From: G965237725 sp965237725
GTDB taxonomy: Bacteria; Pseudomonadota; Gammaproteobacteria; Arenicellales; Poriferihabitantaceae
Length of the DNA stretch: 64,000 nt
Direction of reading: 5' to 3'
NCBI GenBank assembly: GCA_965237725.1
Contig: OZ250151.1
Coordinates: forward strand, 1,240,001-1,304,000
Made by a program: the position numbers and the translations under genes
Notes under the pieces: generated by a model
Database searches by the model: none
What the model was told of the DNA's origin: nothing
Seen by the model: only the letters and a program-made list of their open reading frames with translations
Shown here: positions 46,181-54,570 of the stretch, piece by piece
How the letters are laid out: each line of letters begins with the position of its first letter
Numbering within the stretch: position 1 is the first letter of the stretch

Positions 46181-46350
46181 TCTATCTTGACCCAATGAAT
46201 CAGTAATTTTTAATTGCACAAGCGTTCAGCTTGACGTGTAATGCAACTGATAGATACGGTTGATTCTTGCACTTGCGCTGGTTAACATGGTCAGCGATTA
46301 AAAAACACTACCCTGACACCGAAAGATCTTGTTTAGAAATACCGACCCTA

Positions 46351-46380
46351 TATATACAGACCGCATATATACAGACCGCG
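46351..46380. repeat. 15-bp tandem duplication upstream of potA
   Basis: TATATACAGACCGCA (46351-46365) is followed directly by TATATACAGACCGCG (46366-46380), immediately before the potA ribosome-binding site GAGGAG. It could be a regulatory duplication or a simple slippage product. Confidence 0.85.
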
Positions 46381-46392
46381 AGAGGAGAAGTT

Positions 46393-47493
46393 ATGCCAGC
46401 TGCTGCAATTGATATTCATGGCGTTTCGAAAGTTTATAATCCCGGATCACAAGCGCCGGTTCAGGCGCTGGATACGGTTTCCGTTACCATCGAAGACAAT
46501 GAGTTTTTCACCCTACTGGGACCGTCAGGTTGCGGAAAAACCACATTGCTGCGTTTGATTGCAGGATTTGAGCAGGTTTCAGGTGGTGAGATCCTACTGT
46601 TCGGTGAAGAGATTGCCCACCTGCAACCGAGCGAGCGATCGGTGAATACGGTGTTTCAGCACTATGCCTTGTTCCCGCACATGTCGGTCGCTGAAAATGT
46701 CGGTTTTGGCCTCGAACGCCTGAAGAAACCAAAGGAGGAAGTCGAGTCTACGGTTAAGGGAATGTTATCCCTGGTGAAAATGGATCATCTTGCCGACCGA
46801 CGTCCCAGCCAGTTGTCAGGAGGACAACAACAGCGGGTGGCTCTGGCTCGTGCATTGGCCCCCAGCCCAAAAGTTTTGTTACTCGACGAGCCGCTGTCTG
46901 CACTGGATCTCAAGCTCCGCCAGACCATGCGCGAAGAACTCAAACAACTGCAAAGAGAAACGGGTATTACCTTCGTGTTCGTGACCCACGATCAGGACGA
47001 AGCACTGGCCATGAGCGATCGGATTGCGGTAATGTCCGATGGACTTATACAGCAAATTGGCAGCCCTACTGAAATTTATGAACATCCTATCAATCGATTT
47101 GTAGCTGATTTTATCGGCGATACAAACTTCCTCGATGGTGAGATTATCTCGGTAGAGAATGATCTTGTGAAATGTAAAATCGGCTCAGAGAGTATTTTCG
47201 AAGCGGAAAACAGCAGCAATCATTCCGTCGGTGATCAGGTGACTTTGTTTTTGCGCCCGGAAAAAATCACCTTGACCAGCGCCACCGATGACACAACGGA
47301 TAATCACGGACGGGGAAAAGTATCCAATATCGTGTATCTCGGCAACGAAGCAGCTTATACCGTGGACATTGGTGACGGCATCTCATTGATGGCCCAGGCA
47401 AGGCCTAAGGAAGATGGCAATTTACCCTTTTCAATTGGCGACGACATCTCGGTGGGCTACTCAAGTCGGGCGCTTCGGGTATTAGCAAAGTGA
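46393..47493 (+). CDS. potA: Polyamine ABC transporter ATP-binding protein
   Basis: 366 residues from the ATG at 46393, chosen because GAGGAGAAG lies just upstream; an in-frame extension of 42 codons is not plausible. Walker A LLGPSGCGKTTLLRLIAGFE, Q-loop VFQHYALFPHMSVAENV, signature LSGGQQQRVALARALAPSP, Walker B VLLLDEPLSALD and H-loop FVTHDQDEALAMSD are present, with a C-terminal TOBE domain. It energises uptake of putrescine/spermidine-type substrates with potBCD. Its stop overlaps the potB GTG start. Confidence 0.95.
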   Translation: MPAAAIDIHGVSKVYNPGSQAPVQALDTVSVTIEDNEFFTLLGPSGCGKTTLLRLIAGFEQVSGGEILLFGEEIAHLQPSERSVNTVFQHYALFPHMSVAENVGFGLERLKKPKEEVESTVKGMLSLVKMDHLADRRPSQLSGGQQQRVALARALAPSPKVLLLDEPLSALDLKLRQTMREELKQLQRETGITFVFVTHDQDEALAMSDRIAVMSDGLIQQIGSPTEIYEHPINRFVADFIGDTNFLDGEIISVENDLVKCKIGSESIFEAENSSNHSVGDQVTLFLRPEKITLTSATDDTTDNHGRGKVSNIVYLGNEAAYTVDIGDGISLMAQARPKEDGNLPFSIGDDISVGYSSRALRVLAK

Positions 47494-48395
47494 ATAAGTG
47501 GCTGCCCAGAAGTACAGCCGCACGCCGATGGTTCGGTTTATCGCCAGCTTACATCATGATCGGCATTTTTATGCTGGTGCCCATTTCCATAATGGCGGTT
47601 TATTCCTTTCTCGAACCCAATCCCTACGGCGGGGTGCTACCCGAACCCTCGACCGCCGCCTACGTTAAATTATTTTTCGAATATGACCTTGAGGACAACC
47701 TGGTGTTTAACCCGGGTTATCTGAATATTATTTTTCGATCATTCCAGCTGTCTATCATGGCAACGTTAATTTGCCTGATTTTTGGGTTCCCCGTGGCCTA
47801 CTACATCACCCTGCAGCCGGAAAACAAACGCAACATCTACATCTACCTGATCACCATCCCATTTTGGACGAATCTATTGATCCGCACATTCTCCTGGATC
47901 ATTATTCTTGGCAGGGGTGGGGTCATCGAAACGCCACTATTGAGTCTCGGCATCATCGATGATTCGCTGAAAATGATGTACACCGATGGCGCCATTGCCA
48001 TCGGTCTGACTTACAGTTATTTGCCCCTCATGGTATTGCCGATATACGCCAGCCTGGAGAAACTGGATTTCAGATTGCTGGAAGCGGCCAGTGATCTTTA
48101 TGCATCGCGGCTGCAGATTATGACCAAGGTGGTTATCCCCTTATGCAAACCCGGGATCATCGCTGGTTGTATTCTGGTATTTATCCCTTGTATCGGGGCA
48201 TTCATTGCACCCAATCTTTTGGGCGGGGGTAAAAAATTAATGCTCGGCAGTCTGGTGCAATTCCAGTTTGCCTCTGCTCGTAATTGGCCATTTGGTTCAG
48301 CACTGTCCATGTTGTTGCTGTCAGCCGTGGTCGTGGCACTGGTCTTTTACGCCCGATCCGCCAGAAAGAAAGAAGATATCCAGGGAGCGGTGTGA
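47490..48395 (+). CDS. potB: Polyamine ABC transporter permease
   Basis: 301 residues, about six membrane helices. The EAA loop is YASLEKLDFRLLEAASDLYA. The GTG start at 47490 overlaps the potA stop by 4 bases (GTGA). It is similar to PotB throughout (IPFWTNLLIRTFSWIIILG, FIAPNLLGGGKKLMLGSLVQ). Confidence 0.94.
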   Translation: MNKWLPRSTAARRWFGLSPAYIMIGIFMLVPISIMAVYSFLEPNPYGGVLPEPSTAAYVKLFFEYDLEDNLVFNPGYLNIIFRSFQLSIMATLICLIFGFPVAYYITLQPENKRNIYIYLITIPFWTNLLIRTFSWIIILGRGGVIETPLLSLGIIDDSLKMMYTDGAIAIGLTYSYLPLMVLPIYASLEKLDFRLLEAASDLYASRLQIMTKVVIPLCKPGIIAGCILVFIPCIGAFIAPNLLGGGKKLMLGSLVQFQFASARNWPFGSALSMLLLSAVVVALVFYARSARKKEDIQGAV

Positions 48396-49249
48396 TGACG
48401 GAGCAAGTCCTGAAAACTTCAACCCCAGCTAAAGCCAAGGCAAGAACCAAAGCCCTGCCAGTAGGCCATTACCGGGGGCTTGGCCTGTGGAATATCGTTT
48501 TTATGATATTTCTTTATGCTCCCATTGCCGTACTGATTTTTTATTCCTTTAATGCCAATAGAATGGTCATCAACTGGACCGGCTTTGGTGTGGATTGGTA
48601 TATCAAAGCGTTCAACAATGAAGATATTCAGGATGCGGTGTGGAACTCGCTTATTGTCGCCTTCGTTGCGACCGGCGTTGCCACCACCATTGCCACTATA
48701 GGCGCGTTAATTTTGGCCCGGGGCGGTAATTTCAAGGGAAAAACCGCATCCCTTGGGTTAATGATGCTGCCGTTGATGGTACCGGAAATCGTTACCGCGG
48801 TTGCGGTGTTAATTTTCTTTTCAACCATCGGATTAAATTGGGGACTTGGCAATGTCATTATCGCCCATATCACCTTTTGTATTCCATTTGCCTTCATGCC
48901 CATTCGTGCCCGCCTCGAAGGCATGGACACCACCATGGAACAGGCTGCCCGAGACCTCTACGCCTCGGAGTGGGAGACGTTTCGATACGTCACCGTCCCC
49001 ATGCTGATGCCGGGAATCGTTGCCGGCTCCATGCTTTCCTTCGTCATTTCCCTGGATGACTTTATCATTACGCTGATGGTGGGGGGCGCTGGATCGACCA
49101 CCCTACCGGTATATATTTACAGCATGATCCGACGAGGATTGACACCAGAGATTAATGCAGTATCGACCTTGCTTCTTTTATTCTCAGTCGCTATTGTTAC
49201 GGCATACTGGTTTGTGTCTCAGAAGTCTGAAACCAAAACCGTGCATTAA
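48395..49249 (+). CDS. potC: Polyamine ABC transporter permease
   Basis: 284 residues from ATG 48395, which overlaps the potB TGA (TGATG). It has six helices and the EAA loop RLEGMDTTMEQAARDLYASE. VISLDDFIITLMVGGAGSTT is typical of PotC. The N-terminal 30 residues are Lys/Ala-rich and longer than in E. coli. Confidence 0.94.
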   Translation: MTEQVLKTSTPAKAKARTKALPVGHYRGLGLWNIVFMIFLYAPIAVLIFYSFNANRMVINWTGFGVDWYIKAFNNEDIQDAVWNSLIVAFVATGVATTIATIGALILARGGNFKGKTASLGLMMLPLMVPEIVTAVAVLIFFSTIGLNWGLGNVIIAHITFCIPFAFMPIRARLEGMDTTMEQAARDLYASEWETFRYVTVPMLMPGIVAGSMLSFVISLDDFIITLMVGGAGSTTLPVYIYSMIRRGLTPEINAVSTLLLLFSVAIVTAYWFVSQKSETKTVH

Positions 49250-49318
49250 TGTAAACCAATAATAATTTTTTACCATTTCAAACAACCAACATTTAAACAA
49301 CCAATATAGGAACTAGAT

Positions 49319-50344
49319 ATGAAACGTTTACTTTCCATTTTTAGCGCTGTGGCGTTATCGCTGACCATGGGGTCGGCAAATGCCCAGGGTGAGTTATTTA
49401 TCTATAACTGGACTGAATACACGCCACCCGATTTGATCGAAAAATTTGAAGCGGAAACCGGCATCAAGGTTTCTGTGGATACTTACGATTCAAACGAAAC
49501 TCTGCTGGCGAAACTCCAGGCCGGTGCAACGGGTTACGACCTGGTCGTTCCCAGCCAGAACTTTGTTCCAATCATGATCAACGAAGGCCTGATCCAGAAA
49601 GTCGCAGTATATGATCTTCCCAACTACGCAAACTACGAAGATCGATGGAAGAAGCCGGATTGGGATCCGAGTCATGAATACTCTGCGCCATGGCAATGGG
49701 GCACCACCTCCTTTGCATACAGCTCCGAGTATTCTGGGACGGGAGAGTCTCTAGCTGAATTCTTTGAGCCGTCTGAAGAACTTCGTGGCCGCCTGAGCGT
49801 GTTCCCCACCCCGGATGAAGTTGTCAGTCTTGCCAATATTTACCTGGGAATCGATTTTTGCTCCGAAGATCCAACGGAAATGCAAAGAGTTCAGGATATG
49901 CTGGTGGCGCAAAAAGAATTTGTGGTTGCCTATAACAATGAAACCATGAGCGATCTTATGACTAATGGTGAAGCAATCATGACCAACCACTGGAATGGAT
50001 TTACCAGAATCGGTCGTCTTGCTGGTGCGCCAATCACCTATGCATACCCGAAAGAAGGGGTTGTGGGTTGGTTTGACAGCCTGGTAGTGCCCAGCAGCGC
50101 CAATAATGTTGAAAATGCACGCACCTTCATGAACTTTATGATGGATCCCGTAAACATGGCGATGCTCACAGAAACCCAGGGCTACGGCGATGCCATTGCA
50201 GGCACTGCGCAATACTATTCTGAAGAACTCAAAACAGCACCTGAGGTCAATCCACCTTCAGATCTGAATGTTGTTTTCGCTCCAACCTGCTCTCCAGCAG
50301 CTCAAACTCTGATCGACAAAGTCTGGACGAAAGTGTTGCAGTAA
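49319..50344 (+). CDS. potD: Periplasmic polyamine-binding protein
   Basis: 341 residues. A signal peptide (MKRLLSIFSAVALSLTMGSA, cleavage after ANA) precedes a PotD-type domain starting LFIYNWTEYTPPDLIEKFE, with DLVVPSQNFVP, NHWNGFTRIGRLAG and PYEG-like KEGVVGWFDSLVVPS. Acidic and aromatic residues of the pocket are conserved by eye. It is last of the potABCD order and followed by a terminator. Confidence 0.94.
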   Translation: MKRLLSIFSAVALSLTMGSANAQGELFIYNWTEYTPPDLIEKFEAETGIKVSVDTYDSNETLLAKLQAGATGYDLVVPSQNFVPIMINEGLIQKVAVYDLPNYANYEDRWKKPDWDPSHEYSAPWQWGTTSFAYSSEYSGTGESLAEFFEPSEELRGRLSVFPTPDEVVSLANIYLGIDFCSEDPTEMQRVQDMLVAQKEFVVAYNNETMSDLMTNGEAIMTNHWNGFTRIGRLAGAPITYAYPKEGVVGWFDSLVVPSSANNVENARTFMNFMMDPVNMAMLTETQGYGDAIAGTAQYYSEELKTAPEVNPPSDLNVVFAPTCSPAAQTLIDKVWTKVLQ

Positions 50345-50364
50345 TACGCTTTAAGATTGAGTAG

Positions 50365-50390
50365 AAAAGGACGGCTTGCCGTCCTTTTCT
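50365..50390 (+). terminator. Rho-independent terminator after potD
   Basis: Perfect stem AAAAGGACGGC / GCCGTCCTTTT with T-rich end, 20 bases after the potD stop. It closes the potABCD operon. Confidence 0.9.
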
Positions 50391-50405
50391 ATTTCCAATA
50401 ACCAT

Positions 50406-50573
50406 TCGTCTTCCTGGAAAATTCTGCCGGGAGCAGAATTTCGCGTAGCCCCAACGGGGTGAGTATCAAGGATGATACGAACAAAATTCTGCCGGGAGCA
50501 GAATTTCGCGTAGCCCCAACGGGGTGAGTATCAGGGATGATACGAACAAATCGCAAAGCGATTATCCGATACC
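50406..50573 (-). repeat. Composite REP with two tandem 65-bp units (copies B, C)
   Basis: Read on the minus strand: REP left arm (GGTATCGGATAATCGC...GCGA), then two head-to-tail 65-bp units (AATTCTGC arms at 50420 and 50485), then right arm TTTCCAGGAAGACG. Unit C hairpins: AATTCTGC/GCAGAATT (50485-50505), CCCC/GGGG (50514-50524), GTATCA/TGATAC (50528-50543). The two units differ at very few positions. Confidence 0.9.
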
Positions 50574-50590
50574 AAGAGCACTCACCTCTT

Positions 50591-50631
50591 CCGTCATCCC
50601 GGAAATCGCAAAGCGATTATCCGGGATCCAT
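50591..50631. repeat. REP-like palindrome directly 3' of the GIY-YIG gene
   Basis: CCGTCATCCCGGAAATCG, loop CAAAG, CGATTATCCGGGATCCAT. It begins 2 bases beyond the GIY-YIG stop codon on the minus strand. Uninterrupted form. Confidence 0.88.
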
Positions 50632-50633
50632 AC

Positions 50634-50921
50634 CTAGATAATCGATGGATATAAATCCCTCCAATGTGGATTTTGTTTCTTGATTAACTCGATTTTCCAC
50701 TGCCGTCTCCACTTTTTCAAAGCCTTTTCTCTAGTTATAGCAGAGTACATGGTTTCATGAATCTCGTACCAAACTAGGGTATGTATGTTGTATTTATGGG
50801 TAAATCCCAAAACATAATTGTTCTTATGTTCCCAAATCCGTTTAACCAGGTTTGAAGTTACCCCTATATAAAGAGTTCCATATTTTTTACTCGCCAGCAT
50901 GTAAACAACGGGCTGTTTCAT
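50634..50921 (-). CDS. GIY-YIG nuclease domain protein
   Basis: 95 residues from ATG 50921, chosen because AGGAAG lies 7 bases upstream. The domain fills the whole protein: VVYMLASKKYGTLYIGVTSN (GIY-YIG motifs, here Val-Tyr and Tyr-Ile-Gly), then LVKRIWEHKNN with the catalytic Arg and His, WYEIHETMYSAITREKALKK with the metal-binding Glu, and the C-terminal WRDLYPSII. It resembles the single-domain YhbQ/UPF0213-type family, of uncertain cellular role. REP palindromes flank it on both sides. Confidence 0.88.
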   Translation of the reverse strand: MKQPVVYMLASKKYGTLYIGVTSNLVKRIWEHKNNYVLGFTHKYNIHTLVWYEIHETMYSAITREKALKKWRRQWKIELIKKQNPHWRDLYPSII

Positions 50922-50966
50922 TATCATCTTCCTTGATATCAACGTGGAGTAATTTTACATCACTTG

Positions 50967-51005
50967 ATGGATTCCGGATATTCCTTCGGAATTCCGGAAT
51001 GACGG
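50967..51005. repeat. REP-like palindrome 5' of the GIY-YIG gene
   Basis: ATGGATTCCGGATATTCC, loop TTC, GGAATTCCGGAATGACGG. It is almost identical to the copy at 41891-41930 and lies 46 bases upstream of the GIY-YIG start. Confidence 0.88.
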
Positions 51006-51060
51006 GGAGAGAGGGAATAATGGAAAGAAGGAAATTAACGGGTGGGGTTAAATATACAAT

Positions 51061-51163
51061 CGTCTTCCCGGAAAATTCTGCCGGGAGCAGAATTTCGCGT
51101 AGCCCCAACGGCGTGAGTATCAGGGATGATACGAACAAATCCGAAGGAATATCCGGGATCTAT
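51061..51163 (-). repeat. Composite REP with one 65-bp unit (copy D)
   Basis: Minus strand: left arm GATCCCGGATATTCCTTCGGA, one 65-bp unit, right arm TTTCCGGGAAGACG. The unit lies at the same position as in the other composites. It ends 8 bases before the aminotransferase stop codon on the minus-strand side. Confidence 0.88.
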
Positions 51164-51171
51164 GAAATTAA

Positions 51172-52638
51172 TCAGCCCTTCCAAACACCTTCCTTAGTTA
51201 AATCCCCCATAACCTCCACAATGGATTCACGCAATACGGACACCAGGGTATCAATCTGGTCGCGGTCGAGAATCAGCGGCGGGGACAATACGTTAAGGTG
51301 GGCAATGGGTCGAACCAGCACACCGCGTTTTTCCGCCGCAACGGCAATTCGATCGCCAACCCCAACCTCATTAGGAAGCAATTCTTTGGTTTCTTTATTC
51401 GCCACATTTTCCACACACATCATGAAATGACTGCCGCGCACGTCTCCGACAATATCCAGATCATTCAGGGTATCCAGTTGCTGTTCAAGATAGGGCCCGA
51501 CTTCGCGAATATGACCGCATAAATCTTCGCGCTCGATGATTTCAATATTTTTCAATGCCGCGGCGCAACACACCGGATGCCCAGAATAGGTAAAGCCATG
51601 GGTGAGCATGGCGCCTTCGGCCTGGGGCACGCTGATGACATCGTAGAATTCATCGGAAAGAATGGTCGCCGACAGAGGCGCATAGGCTGAGGACAGGCCT
51701 TTGGCGCTTGTGATGATATCCGGTACCATGCCAAATACGTCTTCGGAGGCAAAGAAATAGCCCAGTCGGCCGAACGCGGTTACAACCTCGTCAGCAATAT
51801 ATAAGATTTCATTTTTCTGACAGACCGCGTGCATGCGTTTGTGATAGCCGTCGGGGGCGACAATAACCCCGCCTGCACCCATGATGGGTTCAGCGATAAA
51901 CGCGGCGACATTTTCCGCGCCGAGTTCTTCAATTTTGTCTTCGAACTCCTTGACCAATTGATCACAAAATTCCTCCGGGGTCATGCCATCGGGTCGGCGA
52001 TAAGTATTAGGAGCAGAAATTCGATGGATCAAACCATCTTTAATAATATCGAAACCCTGGTGGTCGAATGCAACCCCGGTCAACGACGCCGCGAGATAGG
52101 TGCTGCCGTGATAACCGTCGTGGCGGGTGATGATTTTCTTTTTGGTGGTCTTGCCCAGGCGGTTAAAGTAAAAATGAATCATCCGAATGGCGGTATCGTT
52201 GGCCATGGAACCGCCAGTGCCAAATTGAATATGATTCAAGCTCCCTGGCGCGAGGGTGGCCAACTTGTGAGACAACTCCGCCGCTGGCACCGAAGTATGG
52301 GCGCCGAATGACGAGTAATACACCATTTTTTCAGCCTGCTCTGCCATGGCCTGGGCAATTTCTTTTCGGCCATAACCGACATTCACGCACCACAATCCGC
52401 CAATACCATCGAGATAAGTATTGCCGTCAGCATCTGAAACATAGGCACCTTCAGCACCGGTCAGAATCAATGAACCTTGTTCTTTAAAGGTGGAAAAATC
52501 AGTCCACGGATGGATGTGATGATCCTTGTCTTTTTTCCAGATTTCTTTGGCATCGTCTCGCTTGCTGGATTTGGCGGAAGAAATGCCTCTTGCTTCTATA
52601 TCTTTAGATTCGGGTTGTTTGTTTGTGCTTGTAGCCAT
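51172..52638 (-). CDS. Class III (omega) aminotransferase, polyamine type
   Basis: 488 residues. A charged N-terminal lead of about 40 residues precedes the fold-type I PLP domain: DADGNTYLDGIGGLWCVNVG, GTGGSMANDTAIRMIHFYFN, ITRHDGYHGSTYLAASLTG, ILYIADEVVTAFGRLGYFFA and the PLP lysine in DIITSAKGLSSAYAPLSATI. Closest to putrescine/GABA-pyruvate aminotransferases (SpuC-like). GAGG lies 8 bases before the ATG. Adjacent to potABCD and an acetylpolyamine hydrolase-like gene, so it probably removes the terminal amine of a polyamine. Confidence 0.88.
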   Translation of the reverse strand: MATSTNKQPESKDIEARGISSAKSSKRDDAKEIWKKDKDHHIHPWTDFSTFKEQGSLILTGAEGAYVSDADGNTYLDGIGGLWCVNVGYGRKEIAQAMAEQAEKMVYYSSFGAHTSVPAAELSHKLATLAPGSLNHIQFGTGGSMANDTAIRMIHFYFNRLGKTTKKKIITRHDGYHGSTYLAASLTGVAFDHQGFDIIKDGLIHRISAPNTYRRPDGMTPEEFCDQLVKEFEDKIEELGAENVAAFIAEPIMGAGGVIVAPDGYHKRMHAVCQKNEILYIADEVVTAFGRLGYFFASEDVFGMVPDIITSAKGLSSAYAPLSATILSDEFYDVISVPQAEGAMLTHGFTYSGHPVCCAAALKNIEIIEREDLCGHIREVGPYLEQQLDTLNDLDIVGDVRGSHFMMCVENVANKETKELLPNEVGVGDRIAVAAEKRGVLVRPIAHLNVLSPPLILDRDQIDTLVSVLRESIVEVMGDLTKEGVWKG

Positions 52639-52692
52639 GGAGATATCCTCTTTGTCTTTGAATATGTGAATTCTAAATTTAAAATTTGGTCT

Positions 52693-54153
52693 TTAAGATT
52701 TGGTCTGGGGGTCATATATGTTATCTGAAAGCCCGGCGGCATGCTTCACAAAATCCAGCGGACCGTCCCAGCCAAAATTACGGTACACCGCTGCCAGATG
52801 GGCAAATGGCGGCGACTGGGCAAATAAATGGAAGGTCAGTCGATGTCCGGCATAACCCGAATTAACCAGGTCCCGGGCGAAAGATAACAATTTTCGTCTG
52901 TCGTCCGCCTTCCATCGTTCATTAATTGAATAATACTTATTCAACCATTTTCCGGTTTCTTCTCCCTCGAAGGAATCAAAATCCGGGGTCACGCAAATTT
53001 GGCCGCCGCAAAGCTCCCGGGCGAGGTGCATCATCGCCGGAAGATTCGAAACCGCATGAACCCGCCCTGTCATTAATAAGGACTGGTTTGGCATCAAAAA
53101 TCCAGCCGGGCTTTTCTCCGCTGTGGCGATGGCAGCGATCAGGTGAGCATTAATGCCTTCACGATAAACCGCCAGCTGGGCCAATTTTTCCTGCACCGCG
53201 GGCTGGTGCTCAAGACCAGTCTGTTTGACATTCCACAACGCCGCGCCGATCATCATGTCGGCATAGGTAATCAGCCGTTGTACAAACGGCATGGCCGAGT
53301 ATCGGTGTAATGTAGTTCGGATGAAAGCTGCAGCCCGGGTATGCTGGTAAAACAGCACGTCTTCCCAGGGGATCAGTACATCGTCCAGAATCATGATGGA
53401 ATCCACTTCGTCAAACTTGTTGGAAAGCGGATAGTCATTTTCAGTGCCTTCCTTGCGGAATCCTGCGCGACAGATATGTTTCACTCCGGGCGCATTCATA
53501 TGAACGATACATCCCACGGCATAATCCGATATGGACTCATCTCCCCAGTTTGCGATGGTGGGTTTCAGAAACCCTTGATTGGCATAGGCAGCCGCGGTTT
53601 CGTATTTGGCGCCACGAATAACAATACCCGCGTCAGTCTCTTTGACCACGTGGGTGAGCATGTCCGGGTCCTGATCCTGGGGCCTGATCGAACGATCACC
53701 TTTGGGGTCGGTATTCGCCGAGACGTGAAACGGATCATTTTCCACCGCCAGACGAATATGGTTATTAATATTTTCTGAAAACCGCGGATCAATCTCATTC
53801 AGAATATCTGCGCCATCGGCCAGGGACCACATCTCACCCACGGTCTCGTCTCCAACCCGGGTGACCACCCCGCCGATATCTTTCATGATGGCGTCCACTG
53901 CGGCGCGCTTGTTATGCCAATGCTGCTTGGTTTTGGGAATCTGGTTACCCACCGGAAATCGTTCGCCGTCCTGCTCAAAGGTCATTAAGCCCTGGGTATC
54001 CTTTTGATGCTGTAAATCATAAATGCGTGCGCGTATATCCACCAATGGCTTGAATTGGGGATGGGTGGTTACATCCTCCACCCGTTTACCATCCATATAA
54101 ACCTCTCTGCCGTCGCGCAGGGATTCGCGATATTGTTCGCCAGTTCGTATCAT
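52693..54153 (-). CDS. 4-hydroxyphenylacetate 3-hydroxylase (HpaB) family protein
   Basis: 486 residues from ATG 54153 (MIRTGEQYRESLRDGREVYM, the family's normal N-terminus); an upstream extension overlaps a REP and is rejected. Acyl-CoA dehydrogenase-like fold: KQHWHNKRAAVDAIMKDIGG, ETDAGIVIRGAKYETAAAYA, DEVDSIMILDDVLIPWEDVL, LMTGRVHAVSNLPAMMHLAR. The cysteines that hold the 4Fe-4S cluster in 4-hydroxybutyryl-CoA dehydratase are not seen in the N-terminal region, so an FADH2-dependent aromatic monooxygenase is more likely. No flavin reductase partner (HpaC) lies in the window. It is 54 bases upstream of the aminotransferase. Confidence 0.82.
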   Translation of the reverse strand: MIRTGEQYRESLRDGREVYMDGKRVEDVTTHPQFKPLVDIRARIYDLQHQKDTQGLMTFEQDGERFPVGNQIPKTKQHWHNKRAAVDAIMKDIGGVVTRVGDETVGEMWSLADGADILNEIDPRFSENINNHIRLAVENDPFHVSANTDPKGDRSIRPQDQDPDMLTHVVKETDAGIVIRGAKYETAAAYANQGFLKPTIANWGDESISDYAVGCIVHMNAPGVKHICRAGFRKEGTENDYPLSNKFDEVDSIMILDDVLIPWEDVLFYQHTRAAAFIRTTLHRYSAMPFVQRLITYADMMIGAALWNVKQTGLEHQPAVQEKLAQLAVYREGINAHLIAAIATAEKSPAGFLMPNQSLLMTGRVHAVSNLPAMMHLARELCGGQICVTPDFDSFEGEETGKWLNKYYSINERWKADDRRKLLSFARDLVNSGYAGHRLTFHLFAQSPPFAHLAAVYRNFGWDGPLDFVKHAAGLSDNIYDPQTKS

Positions 54154-54570
54154 TTGGTTTGTCCAGTTTGAAATGCCTACATTATATAGTCTCTTCGATT
54201 TACCCTCCCCGGGTAAATTAGTATTTTCGTGGACAGTGGATTCAAAAAATGAAAGCAATATTAAACTTTCAACGAAGGCTCCATGGAAAACGCAAATACC
54301 TAACCCCTTCGTCATCCCGGACTTGATCCGGGATCCATGCTCAACACTGCATATCCGTAAAATCTGACTTCACGCAATGCCATACATGGATCCCGGATAC
54401 CCTTTCAGGGTTCCGGGATGACGGTAACGGCGGGGAGTGGATATCTTGTATAGCTGTCATCCTGAGGAGGGACGACGAAGGATCCACGGGTTATACTTCT
54501 AATAATAATATATAACCCAATCCAACATCTGATTTGATTTCTAAAAACTGACAACGAGGACCGACTCAAA
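54154..54570. repeat. Divergent intergenic region with several palindromes
   Basis: 417 bases between the HpaB-type gene (minus) and the deacetylase gene (plus), no gene. REP-like hairpins: 54311-54338 (GTCATCCCGG...CCGGGATCCAT), 54386-54424 (ATGGATCCCGGATACC.. / ..GGTTCCGGGATGACGG) and a GTCATCCTGAGGAGGGACG palindrome at about 54457-54490. Promoters for both genes must lie here but I cannot place them with confidence. Confidence 0.7.

Noticed and set aside
50365..51163. CRISPR array suspected from the regularly repeated blocks
   Set aside because: Repeats are adjacent or nested without unique spacers of uniform length, and no cas genes are present.
52693..54153. HpaB-type protein as 4-hydroxybutyryl-CoA dehydratase, which would fit GABA/putrescine degradation
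   Set aside because: The N-terminal cysteines that bind the 4Fe-4S cluster in that enzyme are not present, so a flavin monooxygenase is preferred.
54154..54315. In-frame upstream extension of the HpaB-type gene (54 codons)
   Set aside because: It runs into a REP palindrome and family members begin at the MIRTGEQYRESL motif; the start at 54153 is used.
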